A stretch of DNA of 64,000 nt from Entoloma clypeatum (GCA_963565915.1 OY751489.1:4340001-4404000); one strand, 5' to 3'; shown: positions 18,998-30,579, counted from the first letter of the stretch. A program made the numbers and translations. Notes: a model not told the origin generated them from the letters alone.

Positions 18998-21900
18998 ATG
19001 TCCAGATATTCAGAGGTCTGTTCTTCTTCCTCTATCTAAAGTAGATTGTTCCTGATCGACGTGGCAGGCCGACGAGGGGCAACACCGGCACCACAACGAC
19101 GGCTATCTTCCGTACGAACAACAACGAACATCCCACTACCATCCTGACCCCTTTCTGACCCCCACCGTCAATCCTTACACCAACACTCCGGCCCCGCCCG
19201 AGCGCTACGGCATCCTCTCTCCGCCCCCGCAGGAACAACATCTCTACGACCCCTACGGCCGGCCCAGCCCCGCTCCGCACGCCCTCTCCCCTCCCCCGCC
19301 ACCGCCGCCGCCGCCCCAGACCCATTATGCCTCGTCCCCACCCCCGCCGCCCCCACCCGTCCTCGCTTCGCCATTCCAGTACCCGCCCCAGCACCTCACA
19401 CCCAGCACCTCCTTCACGCAGAGCTATGGCCACGGCGTGCAGTCGTACGATCCCCACGACCAGGACCAGGACACGGGCGACATCCCGCTGCTGAGAAAGG
19501 AGCAGAGCCTGTCGTCGTTCGTCAATGTCGAGCGGCCGATTCCCGGCGCGTATGGCCACGACGAAGACGATGAGCCCGCATCGTATATACACTATGGGCG
19601 GATCCCGCAGAGGATACCGAGGCGGTACAAGACGTTGAAAAAGGTCGAGTGAGTTTTCTTTCTCTCTCCCCTTCTCTTCCTCCAACTGACCGGGGGGCAC
19701 ACTACACCAGGCTTATCCACGGGCACCTGGTGCACGACGTGCCCGTACCGTCCAAGCTGCTCGACATGTGCGCCCTCCGCACGGACCGCGAGTTCACGCA
19801 TATGCGCTACTCCGCCGCTACGTGTGACCCGAATGACTTCAAAGCGGACGGCTTCACCCTGCGACAGGTCCTGTACGACCCCCCGCGGCGCACGGAGCTC
19901 TTCATCGTCATGACGATGTACAACGAGGATGAGGAGTTGTTCTGCCGGACGATGCATGGGGTCATGAAGAACGTTGCGCATCTGTGTAAACGAGAGCGGA
20001 GCAAGACGTGGGGCAAGGAGGGGTGGAAGAAGGTCGTCGTGTGTATTGTGAGCGATGGGCGGCTGAAGATCAGTGCGAGGACGTTGAGTGTGCTCGCGGC
20101 GATGGGGGTGTATCAGGAGGACGTTGCGAAGGTGGGTCGTGGCTCACAGTTTTTTCCTTTTTTCTTTTTCACTGATGGCGACGTGGGTGGGGGTGTAGAC
20201 ACAAGTCGGTGACAAGAACGTCACTGCGCATATATTTGAGTATACAGCGCAGAGTGCGTCTTATTTTTCCTCCCCCTTCTGCCATGGTCATAATCGTCCT
20301 GCAGTCTCGGTGAACCCCAACCTCCAAATAACCGGCGCAGAAAAAGGCATCGTCCCAGTGCAGATCATCTTCTGCCTTAAAGAGAAGAACCAGAAGAAGA
20401 TCAACTCGCATCGCTGGTTCTTCAACGCCTTTGGCCCCATCCTCCAGGTAACGTCCTTTCGTTCTACCCCCCTCTCTGTCATCTTATCTGACTGGCAATC
20501 CTCACTTTACACTCCCGCAGCCAAACGTCTGCGTTCTCCTCGACGTCGGCACGCAGCCCGGCCCCACGAGCATTTACCACCTCTGGAAGGCCTTTGACAT
20601 CAACTCCAACGTTGGCGGCGCGTGTGGGGAGATCGTCGCGCTCAAGGGGAAATACGGGCTGAACCTCCTGAATCCCCTCGTAGCGGCGCAGAATTTTGAA
20701 TATAAGATGAGCAATATTTTGGATAAGCCGCTGTGAGTTCTGAGGAATCGTCTTTTCTCTTTCTGTTCTTTGGTTTTTGTTCTTTTTTTCTTCCCTTTAT
20801 CATTTGTGTGAATAGGAGGGCTAATGAGATGGCAGGGAATCGGTGTTTGGGTACATCACGGTGCTTCCAGGTGCGTTCAGCGCGTATCGGTACATCGCGC
20901 TGCAGAACGATGTGACGGGGGAGGGGCCGCTGCAGAAGTATTTCTTGGGTGAGAAGATGGTGCGTTCTTTTCTTCTTCATTTCCTCCCCCCAAACGCCCA
21001 CCTTCTGTTTTTATTTTATTTTTGTGAGGAGGCTGAACTGATGTGACATTGTGGATTTATCAGCACGGCGCAGGCGCGGACATCTTTACGGCGAACATGT
21101 ACCTCGCGGAGGACCGCATCCTGTGCTGGGAGCTCGTGTCGAAGCGGGGCGGGGCGTGGATCTTGCATTATGTCAAGTCTGCGTATGCGGTTACGGATGT
21201 GCCTGATCAGGTCTGTTTGTTGTTTCCTCCTTCCCTCCGACGAAAAAAAAAGAGAAATATCTTGACTGATGATGGGATGGTATTAAAAAAACAGGTTCCG
21301 GAGCTGATCTCGCAGCGCCGCCGCTGGCTGAACGGCTCCTTCTTCGCGGCGGTGCACAGCACGGTTCATTTCTACTATATATACCGGTCGTCGCACTCGT
21401 TTTTGAGGAAGGCGTGGATACATGTGGAGATGGTGTATCAGACGTTCAATTTGCTGTTCAGCTGGTTTGGGCTGGTGCGTTTCCGCTTTTTTTTTTTTTA
21501 AAAAAAAAAAAAAAAGAGAAATCTCTTGTCCGCCTTTCCCCCCCCTTCTTCTCTATACTAAAAACGACCTTGACAGGCAAACTTTTACATCGCGTTCTCC
21601 GTGCTCGCGGACGCGCTCGAAGATCCGTCGTTTAAGCTGACGGGGATCCACATCGTCAACATCGTGCTCGACTATTTTTATTTGGGTCTGCTGATCATGT
21701 GTTTTATTTTGTCGCTTGGGAACAGGCCGCAGGGGAGCAAGTGGGGGTATACGATGGCGATGGTTGGGTTTGGGGTTGTGACTGTTTATATGACGGTGCG
21801 GTTCCTTTTTCGTTTTTTCATTTTGTTTTTTTTTGTTTTTTTGTTTTTTTTTGTCTTTTGTGGTTTGAGGGGGGGTTTTAGTGCTGATTTTGAAGAGAAC

Positions 21901-23060
21901 AGATCGCGGCGTTTTTGTTGGCGTTCAAGGGCATCGAGAACGTCGCGTCTGCCATACAGGCGCACGATGGGCGGACGATCTCGGTCATGGATGTGTTTAA
22001 GAATGCGATTTTTAGGAATATTGTGCTTTCGCTTTTGGCCACGTTGGGGTTGTATATCATTGCGTCGATTATCTTCGTGAGTCCACCCTTTTTTTTCCCT
22101 TTCTTTAATGACGAGGTGGGGGCGGGTTTTGACGAAACAGTTCGAGCCGTGGCATATGATCACGTCGTTTGTGCAGTATCTCCTGATGGCTCCGTCGTAT
22201 ATCGCAGTGTTGAACGTGTATGCTGTATGTCTTTCCACCCCATTCCCATTTTCTCCGTTTTATTATTTTTATTTATTACTTTATCAACAGTTCGCAAACG
22301 TGCACGACGTCTCGTGGGGCACCAAGGGCGACAACAAGGTCCAGACGGACCTTGGCAAGGCGGAAGTGACGGGCGAGAACAAGAACGAGGTCGAGATTCA
22401 GGTGGCGGCGTCGGAGAAGGATATAAACACGATATATGAGGATGCGATACATGTGTTGCGGACGAAGCCGGAGAAGGAGGAGGCGAAGCGGGATCTGGCG
22501 ACGGAGCAGGAGGATTATTATAGGGGATTTAGGACGAATGTGAGGCTTTCTTTCTTTCTTTCCACTGTGGTGTTTGTTGAATTTTTTTTTTCTTTTTTCT
22601 GCTTTTGGGTAGGTGTTGCTTGCGTGGACCCTTAGCAATGTGAGTCTTTTTTTTTCCTTTCTTGTTATTTTGTGGGGTGTGTTTGGCTGATGTGGAGATT
22701 TACTTTCCTTACTTAGGCTTTGCTTGCTGCTGCGATAACGTGAGAGTTATCCTCTGGATATTCCGTCTTTGTCGACAGGGACAGGCTTATCTTTCTATTT
22801 CTTCCCCCAGGTCAACGGCAAATAGGGCGAAGGAAACCGGTGCGTCGGCGGCTGTTACCGGGTATATGGCGTTTTTGCTGTTCTCTGTTGCTGGGCTTGC
22901 TTGTAAGTGTGCCTGCCCACAGCGCAACTCCGGTTTTATGTTGACCTGATGTTTTTTCTTTCTGTCATTTCGTTTCTTTTCTTTTCCATCATCGCCGGTA
23001 GTTGTGCGGTTCATTGGGTCGACGACGTATATGATTGTGCGTCTGTTTGCTGGTGAGTAG
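18998..23060 (+). CDS. chitin synthase, division I
   Basis: Polymerises UDP-GlcNAc into chitin at the plasma membrane. Seventeen exons: 18998-19015, 19068-19648, 19711-20131, 20199-20253, 20305-20447, 20521-20732, 20836-20959, 21064-21210, 21295-21474, 21577-21795, 21903-22076, 22141-22224, 22291-22539, 22613-22639, 22717-22739, 22811-22902, 23002-23060; 935 aa, frame intact. The N-terminal ~200 residues are Pro- and Tyr-rich and disordered. The glycosyltransferase core starts near residue 270 ([10 protein letters not shown]), with [11 protein letters not shown] near 536 and the product-chain motif QRRRW near 574. Several membrane segments follow. Length and motifs fit class I-III enzymes; the class is not decided. 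The 18-nt first exon and 23- and 27-nt exons are unusually short. Confidence 0.93.
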
Positions 23061-23505
23061 ACGAAACGAAGAGGAAGTGAGGTTGGTTGCGGACTGGCAA
23101 CCGCTGAAGCTTTGAAGCTTGTTTTTTTTCTGTCGAGGTTGAAAAATGGACATGGTATTGCACAGTTTTTTTTTTATATCAAGTATCAAGTGTTCATCTC
23201 AACCTCTCATATTCGATTTCTTTCCTGCGAATATATAACTGGTCAAGATGATTTTTTTTTCATCAGTAGGTTTGTTGTGATGATGATGTTTCGATTTTGC
23301 ATCGCAAATGGAACCATCTAAGTTTTTTCAACTTGAACGTCTGGATGTCAATCCCCACTGTTCCCTTTCCTGCCACCCTTTCCGCCTCTTGGTCCTGATT
23401 CTATGTTTGTTTTCTTCACTACTTTAGAACAGGAGAGGCGTGCAAACACAGCGGTTCATGTCGATAGAGCCCCCCGAAAAAGTGCACGGCCGATGGATAA
23501 CACTG
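23061..23505. other. 3' flank of chitin synthase, no gene
   Basis: T-rich downstream sequence and spacer up to the foldback element; no supported frame. Confidence 0.5.
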
Positions 23506-23913
23506 CTGACACTGATGAGTCTTTCTAGAGAAAAAATGTATTAGAAAAGAGGAATCCTCTTTCCCTTTTGGTTTATCATCAAAAAAGACACAAAGTGTTA
23601 TATATAGAAAAATTCAAGAAACATATAATGTGTTTTCTAAGTATTTCTTTTAGTAAAACTTTTCATTTTTCCAAGTGTTTTTTTCAAATATAAACTTATT
23701 CCATTGTTCAAACAATGGATTTAGTTTTTTCTCAAGAAATACTTTAGGATAAACCAAAGGTTTTTTGTCCAAAAATATTTGGAAAAGACATTACATGTTT
23801 CTTAAAAATTTCCATGCACTATACTTGGTATGTTTTCTAAAGATACATCCAAGAGAAAAGAGGATTCCTCTTTTATAATAGATTTTTCCTCCAGAAAAAC
23901 TTATTAGTGTCAG
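23506..23913. mobile_element. foldback MITE, 408 bp
   Basis: Ends in ~57-bp inverted repeats beginning CTGACACT (left 23506-23562, right 23857-23913) with about 86% identity. Both contain the palindrome AAGAGGAATCCTCTT or its equivalent. The midpoint (23701-23718) is another palindrome, CCATTGTT-ca-AACAATGG, so most of the element can fold back on itself. Very AT-rich, no coding potential. No convincing target-site duplication, so the superfamily is unresolved. Confidence 0.75.
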
Positions 23914-23984
23914 GAGTGATAAGGACCCACCACCCAACCCCCATGACACCTTTCAAGCCAGATCCTTCGTGCAAGCCCTCCCCT

Positions 23985-24372
23985 TGTTATGCTTAACAAA
24001 CCGTTCCAAGGTTCGGGCAGAGTATGCAGGAAGTGGAAAGGCGAAGAGCAAAGTGATTGCTAAATCTAAGGAATGTAGCTATGGTACATGGGGTTTATAT
24101 AGTACTGGCTACGAGCGGTAGCGAGTGAGTCAGTAGCTGCAGAAGGCAGTGCGGATGAGTCAGTAACTGCGGAAAGGCAGTGTGAAGTGAGTCAGACGAC
24201 TGCAGACTGAGTAATCCCTACTGCGGAGTGCGAGTCAGCGCGGGAGCGGGGTATGCTAGGGGGGGATGGTGGGGTAGGGGTGGATGGATAAGCGGTCCGA
24301 TGAGTCAAAGAAATAACAAAGGTATAATGCAAGGGAAAAGTGCGTAACATACAAACCGGTAAGTCCATAACA
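23985..24372 (-). repeat. Gypsy 3' LTR
   Basis: 388 bp, TG...CA type (TGTTATG to ATAACA on the plus strand). It carries 14 G residues at 24249-24287 where the other LTR has A. Target duplication CCCCT abuts on the left. Confidence 0.93.
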
Positions 24373-24406
24373 TGTTCCCCTCCTCAAGCTCTGTGTCCTC
24401 ACAGAG

Positions 24407-24763
24407 TCATTGTCCCCATCCTCCGGCATCGTCGTTGTTTGTCCAGGAGCCATTCTCCTTGAGGCTCCAATCATCTATTAGCTCTTCGTTGATGGCGACG
24501 GCGAGCTCGAGACTCCAGACGGCTAGTCGGATGCGCCGCTTTTCAACGACCAGCGTACGGGTGTAGTTCCCGAGGATTTGTTTCTCTTCGGGGGTTGGTG
24601 CGACGGGGAGGTCGGATAAAGAATGGAGGCGGATGTGCATCTGTCGATGCAGGATGTCGGCGAGCGAGGCTTCTAGCGCGTGGATCTGGTCTCTCATGGA
24701 GAGGGCTTCACCCATGAGGGCAGTGATGGCAGGGTTGGTTTCAGTGGATGTGGTGGTGGACAT
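24407..24763 (-). CDS. accessory ORF at the 3' end of the Gypsy element
   Basis: A 118-codon frame from ATG at 24763, lying between the chromodomain and the polypurine tract in the same orientation as gag-pol. Residues ~10-110 are largely helical in composition (ALMGEALSMRDQIHALEASL; EKRRIRLAVWSLELAVAINEEL), suggesting a short coiled coil. The C-terminus is Asn/Asp/Gly/Trp-rich. No retroviral domain is recognisable. Its position equals that of env-like or extra ORFs in other LTR elements, but no membrane segment or signal peptide is present. Confidence 0.6.
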   Translation of the reverse strand: MSTTTSTETNPAITALMGEALSMRDQIHALEASLADILHRQMHIRLHSLSDLPVAPTPEEKQILGNYTRTLVVEKRRIRLAVWSLELAVAINEELIDDWSLKENGSWTNNDDAGGWGQ

Positions 24764-24883
24764 GGTGCAGAGGATTGGAGAGATAGAGGAAGAATGGAGT
24801 AGCTATATTGAAGACGGAGCGGAGAACTCGGTGGGTTTTTGACTGATGAGGTCGATGCTGTTGCTGATTTCAATGGGTGTCTT

Positions 24884-27800
24884 TTATCGTGGACGTGACG
24901 GGTTCTGCCGATGGAAATCACGGATCAAATCTTGAGCGTTCTGAACATTAGCTCGCGGTTCCCATGTGTTCTCTTCTGGGCCATATCCTTCCCACTGGAC
25001 GAGGTACTGGATCTTTCCGCGGAACTTTCGAGAGTCCAGGATCGTAGACACATGGTACTCTTCTCGTCCTTCGACGATGATTGGATCAGGGGCTGGTTTC
25101 TTTTTCTGGATGGCGTACTTCGGAGTTTCATATGGTGACAACAGGGTCTCGTTGAACACAGGGTGAATCATCTTCCAAGTCTTCGGAAGATCAAGAAGGT
25201 ACGCGCTAGCTCCTTTCTTCTCTAGGACTTTGAATGGTCCATGTCGGAGTGCATCAAGTTTCTTTGAGGGTCGATCGGTCCTGATGTTAGTCCCTTCCAG
25301 CCACACCTTGTCTCCGATGCGGTAGTCCCGAGACGGACTTCGCCGTGTGTCGACTGTCTTCTTCATCTGATCCTGTGCTTGTTTCAGCGCAGCATTGGCT
25401 TCTTCTCGTGCCTGTTTGAGTTTTTTCAAGAAGTCGTTGGCAGCCGGATTGGTATCTTCTAACACAAGTTCTCCCTTCCACGGATGTAAACCGTAGTTGA
25501 GGTAGAATGGGGTGTGCTTCGTTGCCTGATGTTCCTTGTCATTGTACTGGAACTCTGCGATTGCGATCCATTCTGCCCAATCATCCTGTAGATGGTTGAC
25601 AAAGTTTCATAAGAATGCTTCTGTTTCTTGATGCGATCGCTCGGCCTGTCCATCAGTCTGTGGGTGGTATGCGGTGGACAGGTTCCTCTTGATCCCTAAC
25701 ATGCGGCAGAGTATCTCCATGAACTTCGCAGCGAACTGTGGTCCCCTATCGCTGATGATCTTCTTGGGGATCCCATGAAGCTTCCATATCTGATCCCGAT
25801 AGATCTTGGCTAATCTTTCAGCCGATAGTTCCACGGTTGTCGGAATGAGGTGAAGCATCTTTGAATGTCTATCCGTGATGACCAGAATTGCGTTTTTTCC
25901 ATCAGATTCTGGTATCGGTCCCACGACGTCGATTCCTATGTCTTCCCATGGGTGACTTGGTGCTGCATGGGGATGTAGCGGAGCATGTTGCTTTTGTTGG
26001 TTAATCTTGTTACGTTGACAAGTGTCGCAACCCTTCACGTACTTCTTCACATCATGCAGTATGGTAGGCCACCAGTAGGTGCGAGTGAGGAGTTCATGTG
26101 TCCGGTACTGTCCTGGATGTCCAGCCACTGGTGCATCGTGTGATTCAAACATCAATTCTTGTCGTAATTGTGGATCTGGTGGGACATGGACTCGTTCGCC
26201 TGCATATGTGATGCCGTTTTCCTGTTGATACCAATGAGGATTCTTCTTTAGACCCTGGGCTACTTCTGTCTCCATGCGGTTTGAACCCTTGATGCATGCA
26301 ATCCACGGATTTTCGATGGTCGTGACGTTTCCAATTTTGATGGAATCAGATGTTTCACCCCCTTCAAAGAATTGTTCCTCCGTGAACATCTCCATTTGTA
26401 CCACATCTTCTGATTCCAATTGTTTCAAGAATAGTCCCTCCTTGAGCATTTGGTCACTGTCCTGTGGTTCGAGTTCCACTTCATACCAGGGTAAGCGTGA
26501 CAGGATGTCCGCTTTCGCATTGGTCTTGCCGGGCACATGCCATAATTCGAAGTCATAGTCCTGTAACTTCATTTTCCAGCGTCGCTGTCGTTGATTCAGG
26601 TCCTGAGGACGATGGAAGTATTCCAGGTTCTTGTGATCGGTCAAGATTTCAAAACGTTCCTTGGCTTCGAGCAGATAGTGTCTCCAATCTTTCAATGCTT
26701 CCACAACTGCCAGAAGTTCCTTGTCGTATATCTCGTAATTCTGTTCAGCCGCGGACATAGTCCGCGACAAGAACGCGATGGGGTGCCATTTGTCATCTTG
26801 CTTCTGAGAGAGTACTGCTCCAATTGCATAGCCCGATGCATCGGTTTCAACCCTGAACTGTCCCTCTGGTTTTGGTAATGCCAAGACCGGTGCCGATGTA
26901 ATTGCCCGTATGAGACCTTCAAAGGCTTGCTGCTCTGTTGGTCCCCAAGTAAATGCCATACCGCCTGTGAGCGCGGTGAGAGGCTTTGCGATGTTTGAGT
27001 ACCCTTCAATAAATCGTCGATAGAAGTTAGCAAATCCAAGGAACTTCTGAACTTCCTTTTTTGATGTGGGTGCTCGCCAGTTTCGAATTGTATCCACCTT
27101 CTCAGTTTCCATCTCAACACGTCCCTCACCAACCACATATCCCAATATAGGACATTTCATTACTTCCCATAAACACTTCTTCTCCTTTAGGAACAAATCA
27201 TTGTCCGATAGGATCTGTAGGATTTCTTCAGTGTTTCGCGCGAGTTCTTCCTTGGTTTTACCGATAACCACGATGTCATCCATGTAGATCACGCAGATAC
27301 GTCGGCGGATCTGGTCCCGGAATAGACTAGCCATCATTCGAGAGAACGTTCCCGGGGAGTTGCAAAGACCGAAAAACATGACCAATGGTTCGAACAATCC
27401 TCGACTGGTGAGGAAGGCAGCTTTCCATTCATCGCCCTCCTTAATCCGGACATTGTTATAGCCCCACATGATGTCCATTTTATTGAAGTAGACCGCATCT
27501 TTCAGTACGTCCAAGAGATCGGATATTCGTGGGAGTGGGAACTTGTCTTTGACCGTGAATTTATTGACCATGCGGTAATCTTGTACCAATCGTTTGGAGC
27601 CATCCTTTTTGTTGATGAAGAAGCAAGGGGAGGCATAAGGGGATTTGGACGGGCGGATCTTTCCTGTTGCTAGACCCTTGTCAATGAATGTGTCCAATTC
27701 TTCTTGTTCCTTTTGGGTCATAGGATATGTATTTCCCCCTAGTTCCTTTGGTGCGTCCGGTGTAAGTTCGATACCATGGTCCCATTCCCTCTCCTTTGGG

Positions 27801-28483
27801 ATCTTGTCAAAGTTCTCTTTTTCGAAAAGATGAGCAAATCGTTCAACATATGAGGGTCGTTTGGTTGTGGGAGGTGGTGTGGGAGTGACGGCTTCCAAAA
27901 TAGGGTCTCCAGGCTTCCATTTCTGATCCGACTTTTTGGGTGCATCTTTGTCGCGCACCTCAACCATGCGAACCCGGTGTTTGCGACCATTAAGGTTAAT
28001 CCTAAAATCCGAGTGTTTGGTTTGACATGTTGTTGGGCACCGGTTAAATGTTACCGCGCTGGTTGTCCAATTGATTGTGGGGTTGTGGTGTACCAACCAG
28101 TCATGTCCCAAAAGCATGTCCGTCCTCCCAATGTCCAGTACCATTGCTTCCATGGTTTCCTGATGTGCTCCCAAATCCAGTTTGACTTCGGCAAGTTGGC
28201 TCACTTTCTGTTGTCGATTTGGTGATCCATCCGCATTTAGAATTGCTATGGGCGGTATTCCTCGCGTGGGGAGGTTCTGTTCACGTACTATTCTGGGATG
28301 GATGCATGTGCGTTCACATCCACTGTCAACCTCAGGTCGGATAACCTTTGGTCCTCGTCGTGTCCTGAGCTGAGCTAACAGCCTGATTTCTCGTCTTTTC
28401 GGAGGTTTATCTCCCTTCACAATCTTAGTTGACACAGCGGCTCGCTTGGCAGGGATGACATAGGTTCTATTGTCTGCAGTCAT
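24884..28483 (-). pseudogene. Gypsy pol polyprotein with one nonsense codon
   Basis: One continuous frame from ATG at 28483 to 24884, broken only by TGA at 25609-25607. Domains in order: aspartic protease (VDSGCE, about residue 53), reverse transcriptase (IYMDD, near 395), RNase H (ETDASG...LTDHKNLEYF), integrase with an H...H...CDTC zinc motif and the DDE triad (GIDVV, ISDRGPQF, Glu in ERSHQE), and a C-terminal chromodomain ([17 protein letters not shown]). The stop falls just after the integrase catalytic Glu, so the integrase tail and chromodomain are lost unless read through. CGA to TGA is the simplest origin. The frame is shifted -1 relative to gag, with only about 12 nt between its upstream stop and the gag stop. 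Confidence 0.9.
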
Positions 28484-28533
28484 ACAAGGCAAGCAAGTCT
28501 GTTTAATAGATAAGGGTCGCGACTTAGCGTCGT

Positions 28534-29757
28534 TTAATCGGACCCTTCAGGAAAATCCTTCTCGTCGGCTTCTAAGATTGTGGTTTCATCATTCTTGGCA
28601 TCTTCCTCGGACACCTTCCTAACCCTTCCGGAGTTCTTCTTCGGCTTGCGGCAGTTGCGCGTGATATGGCCTTCTTGGTCACAGTTGAAACACTTGCGAC
28701 CATCTTTCTTCTTTGGAGCGCTACAGTCTTTAGCCAGATGACCAAAGCGCTGACAGTTGTAGCAACGGGCTACTCCTGCTTTGTCGATCTCCATGGCTTT
28801 GCCCTGACCACCATAAGTGGTACCCAATCCGGTGCGCATGTCGCCGCCACCTCGGATCACCAGTGCGTGTCCTTCCATCTGTCGTCCCTTGTTTCGGATC
28901 TCCTTTGCGTAATCGGTGTACATCTTGCCATCGCTAGCCACTTGTTCAGAGATTCTGCGGTTGATGTTTTTCTCTAGGATGTATTTCCCAGTTTCTTCGC
29001 CAAGGTTTGACAGTCCCAAGAGTTCTTCAAATTCATCCAAGAACTCATCAACACTGTGTTTCTCTTGTTTCAGGACTTCGAGTCTCACTTTGGCAGTGAC
29101 GGACTTGTTGGCGATGGAGAATCGTGTGGTGATATCATCGGAAAAACCTAGCCAGGTGATGTTCTCGTTGTCAGCGGTAAGAGCGTCTAACTTGTTACTG
29201 GCCCAGTGTCTGCCGGACCCTTCCATCATGCGGGATAGCACCGCAAGAATCTTCTGATCGTCTGTGAGGCTCTTTTGGAACCTGATGTATAGTTTGGTGG
29301 CTTTCCACCACTCGTCAAAGGTGTATCTGTCCTTGAACATCCCAGGATCCTTGATGATCTTGGATGTATCCATTGTTTGTACAGCCGGAGCTTCTGCCAT
29401 GTTTAGAGTCTGCGGAGGAGAAGAGGAGTCGGGTTGTTGGGATGAAGATGGGGTTCGGGATACAGGTAAGGATTGAAAATGAGTCCCTGTTCTAGGCATC
29501 TGTTCGATATCTGACTGCGCGGAGTCAAAAGTAAATTCGTCAGGGGACTCGTCGGCGGAATCGGTGGCAAAACGTACAGAGTATTTCCTCTGTAAATCTC
29601 TAAGAAATCTCTGTTCCTGCACATCTGTTGGTCGCGAGAAGGGGTCAAGTCTCTCGTTTCGTGCCCAGCGGTTGTACTTGGTCTGTTGTTCTTCGGTGGT
29701 GAAGTGGGTGTAGATCTGCTGCTTCGAGTAAGACGTGATGATGTGGCTCTGGGACAT
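28534..29757 (-). CDS. Gypsy gag with two CCHC zinc knuckles
   Basis: A 407-codon frame from ATG at 29757. Capsid-type sequence lies around residues 130-290 (MFKDRYTFDEWWKATKLYI). Two nucleocapsid knuckles follow: CYNCQRFGHLAKDC and CFNCDQEGHITRNC. The tail is acidic. It forms the virus-like particle shell and binds RNA (family knowledge). A second minus-strand frame without a clear ATG runs from ~30186 into the gag 5' part (to 29403). It is charged and helix-like near its start and may be leader or a spliced extension. Gag appears undamaged. Confidence 0.9.
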   Translation of the reverse strand: MSQSHIITSYSKQQIYTHFTTEEQQTKYNRWARNERLDPFSRPTDVQEQRFLRDLQRKYSVRFATDSADESPDEFTFDSAQSDIEQMPRTGTHFQSLPVSRTPSSSQQPDSSSPPQTLNMAEAPAVQTMDTSKIIKDPGMFKDRYTFDEWWKATKLYIRFQKSLTDDQKILAVLSRMMEGSGRHWASNKLDALTADNENITWLGFSDDITTRFSIANKSVTAKVRLEVLKQEKHSVDEFLDEFEELLGLSNLGEETGKYILEKNINRRISEQVASDGKMYTDYAKEIRNKGRQMEGHALVIRGGGDMRTGLGTTYGGQGKAMEIDKAGVARCYNCQRFGHLAKDCSAPKKKDGRKCFNCDQEGHITRNCRKPKKNSGRVRKVSEEDAKNDETTILEADEKDFPEGSD

Positions 29758-30178
29758 CTCAATGTGAGCCTTCTAATCAATCTTCTGATAACGGTTGTCT
29801 GGACACCGATAAACTCTCTGATCTCTGTGATCCGACCTGTCTGAGGTCTTTCTTGAACGCGAAAGCTTTCGAGTTTGTTCTGTCGGGCATTGTAACGCGC
29901 GATCTGGTGTTGCCAAGCAAGATGGATGCTCTCTGCTATCTCGCCGTGGGGGCGATGCTCGTCGTTGTCTAGTTCTTCGTCAAGCACCTGCTGTAGGATG
30001 CGACGGATCTCCGATTCGATGTACTGCTGGATGAGTGTAAAATCGATACTGTCTCGAGGACTTAGCTCCTCCTGTCGGGCTTCTGGTGTGCTGAATGGGT
30101 TACTGGTGAAGTCTTCAAAGAAGCGCGACGTCTTGACTCGTCTGGTAGTTGCTCTCTTCGCTCTGGGCGAACCTAACG

Positions 30179-30189
30179 AGATTTAGCAA
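30179..30189 (-). promoter_or_regulatory. self-priming primer-binding site (Tf1-type)
   Basis: Two bases after the 5' LTR, the minus strand reads TTGCTAAATCT. It is perfectly complementary over 11 nt to AGATTTAGCAA inside the LTR (30264-30274), which lies about 30 nt downstream of a TATATAA box (30302-30308). This is the geometry of Tf1/sushi self-priming, where the first 11 nt of the mRNA prime reverse transcription. Confidence 0.75.
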
Positions 30190-30191
30190 CT

Positions 30192-30579
30192 TGTTATGCT
30201 TAACAAACCATTCCAAGGTTCGGGCAGAGTATGCAGGAAGTGGAAAGGCGAAGAGCAAAGTGATTGCTAAATCTAAGGAATGTAGCTATGGTACATGGGG
30301 TTTATATAGTACTGGCTACGAGCGGTAGCGAGTGAGTCAGTAGCTGCGGAAGGCAGTGCGGATGAGTCAGTAACTGCGGAAAGGCAGTGCGAAGTGAGTC
30401 AGACGACTGCGGACTGAGTAATCCCTACTGCGGAGTGCGAGTCAGCGCGGGAGCGAAGTATACTAAAGGAGAATGGTAGAGTAAAGGTAAATGAATAAGC
30501 GGTCCGATGAGTCAAAGAAATAACAAAGGTATAATGCAAGGGAAAAGTGCGTAACATACAAACTGGTAAGTCCTTAACA
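30192..30579 (-). repeat. Gypsy 5' LTR with TATA box and inferred transcription start
   Basis: 388 bp. On the minus strand a TATATAA box at 30308-30302 is followed ~28-34 nt later by AGATTTAGCAA (30274-30264), the inferred RNA 5' end. Target duplication CCCCT at 30580-30584. Confidence 0.92.

Larger units (their letters stand above)
23985..30579 (-). mobile_element. Ty3/Gypsy chromovirus (chromodomain LTR retrotransposon)
   Basis: LTRs of 388 bp at 23985-24372 and 30192-30579, bounded by the target duplication CCCCT (23980-23984, 30580-30584). In minus-strand order: LTR, self-priming site, gag, pol (protease, RT, RNase H, integrase, chromodomain), an extra ORF, a polypurine tract GAGGAGGGGAACA (24373-24385), LTR. 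The LTRs differ at about 20 of 388 positions, 14 of them in one cluster. One nonsense codon interrupts pol. RT-RNaseH-IN order plus chromodomain places it with the chromoviruses. Confidence 0.93.
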
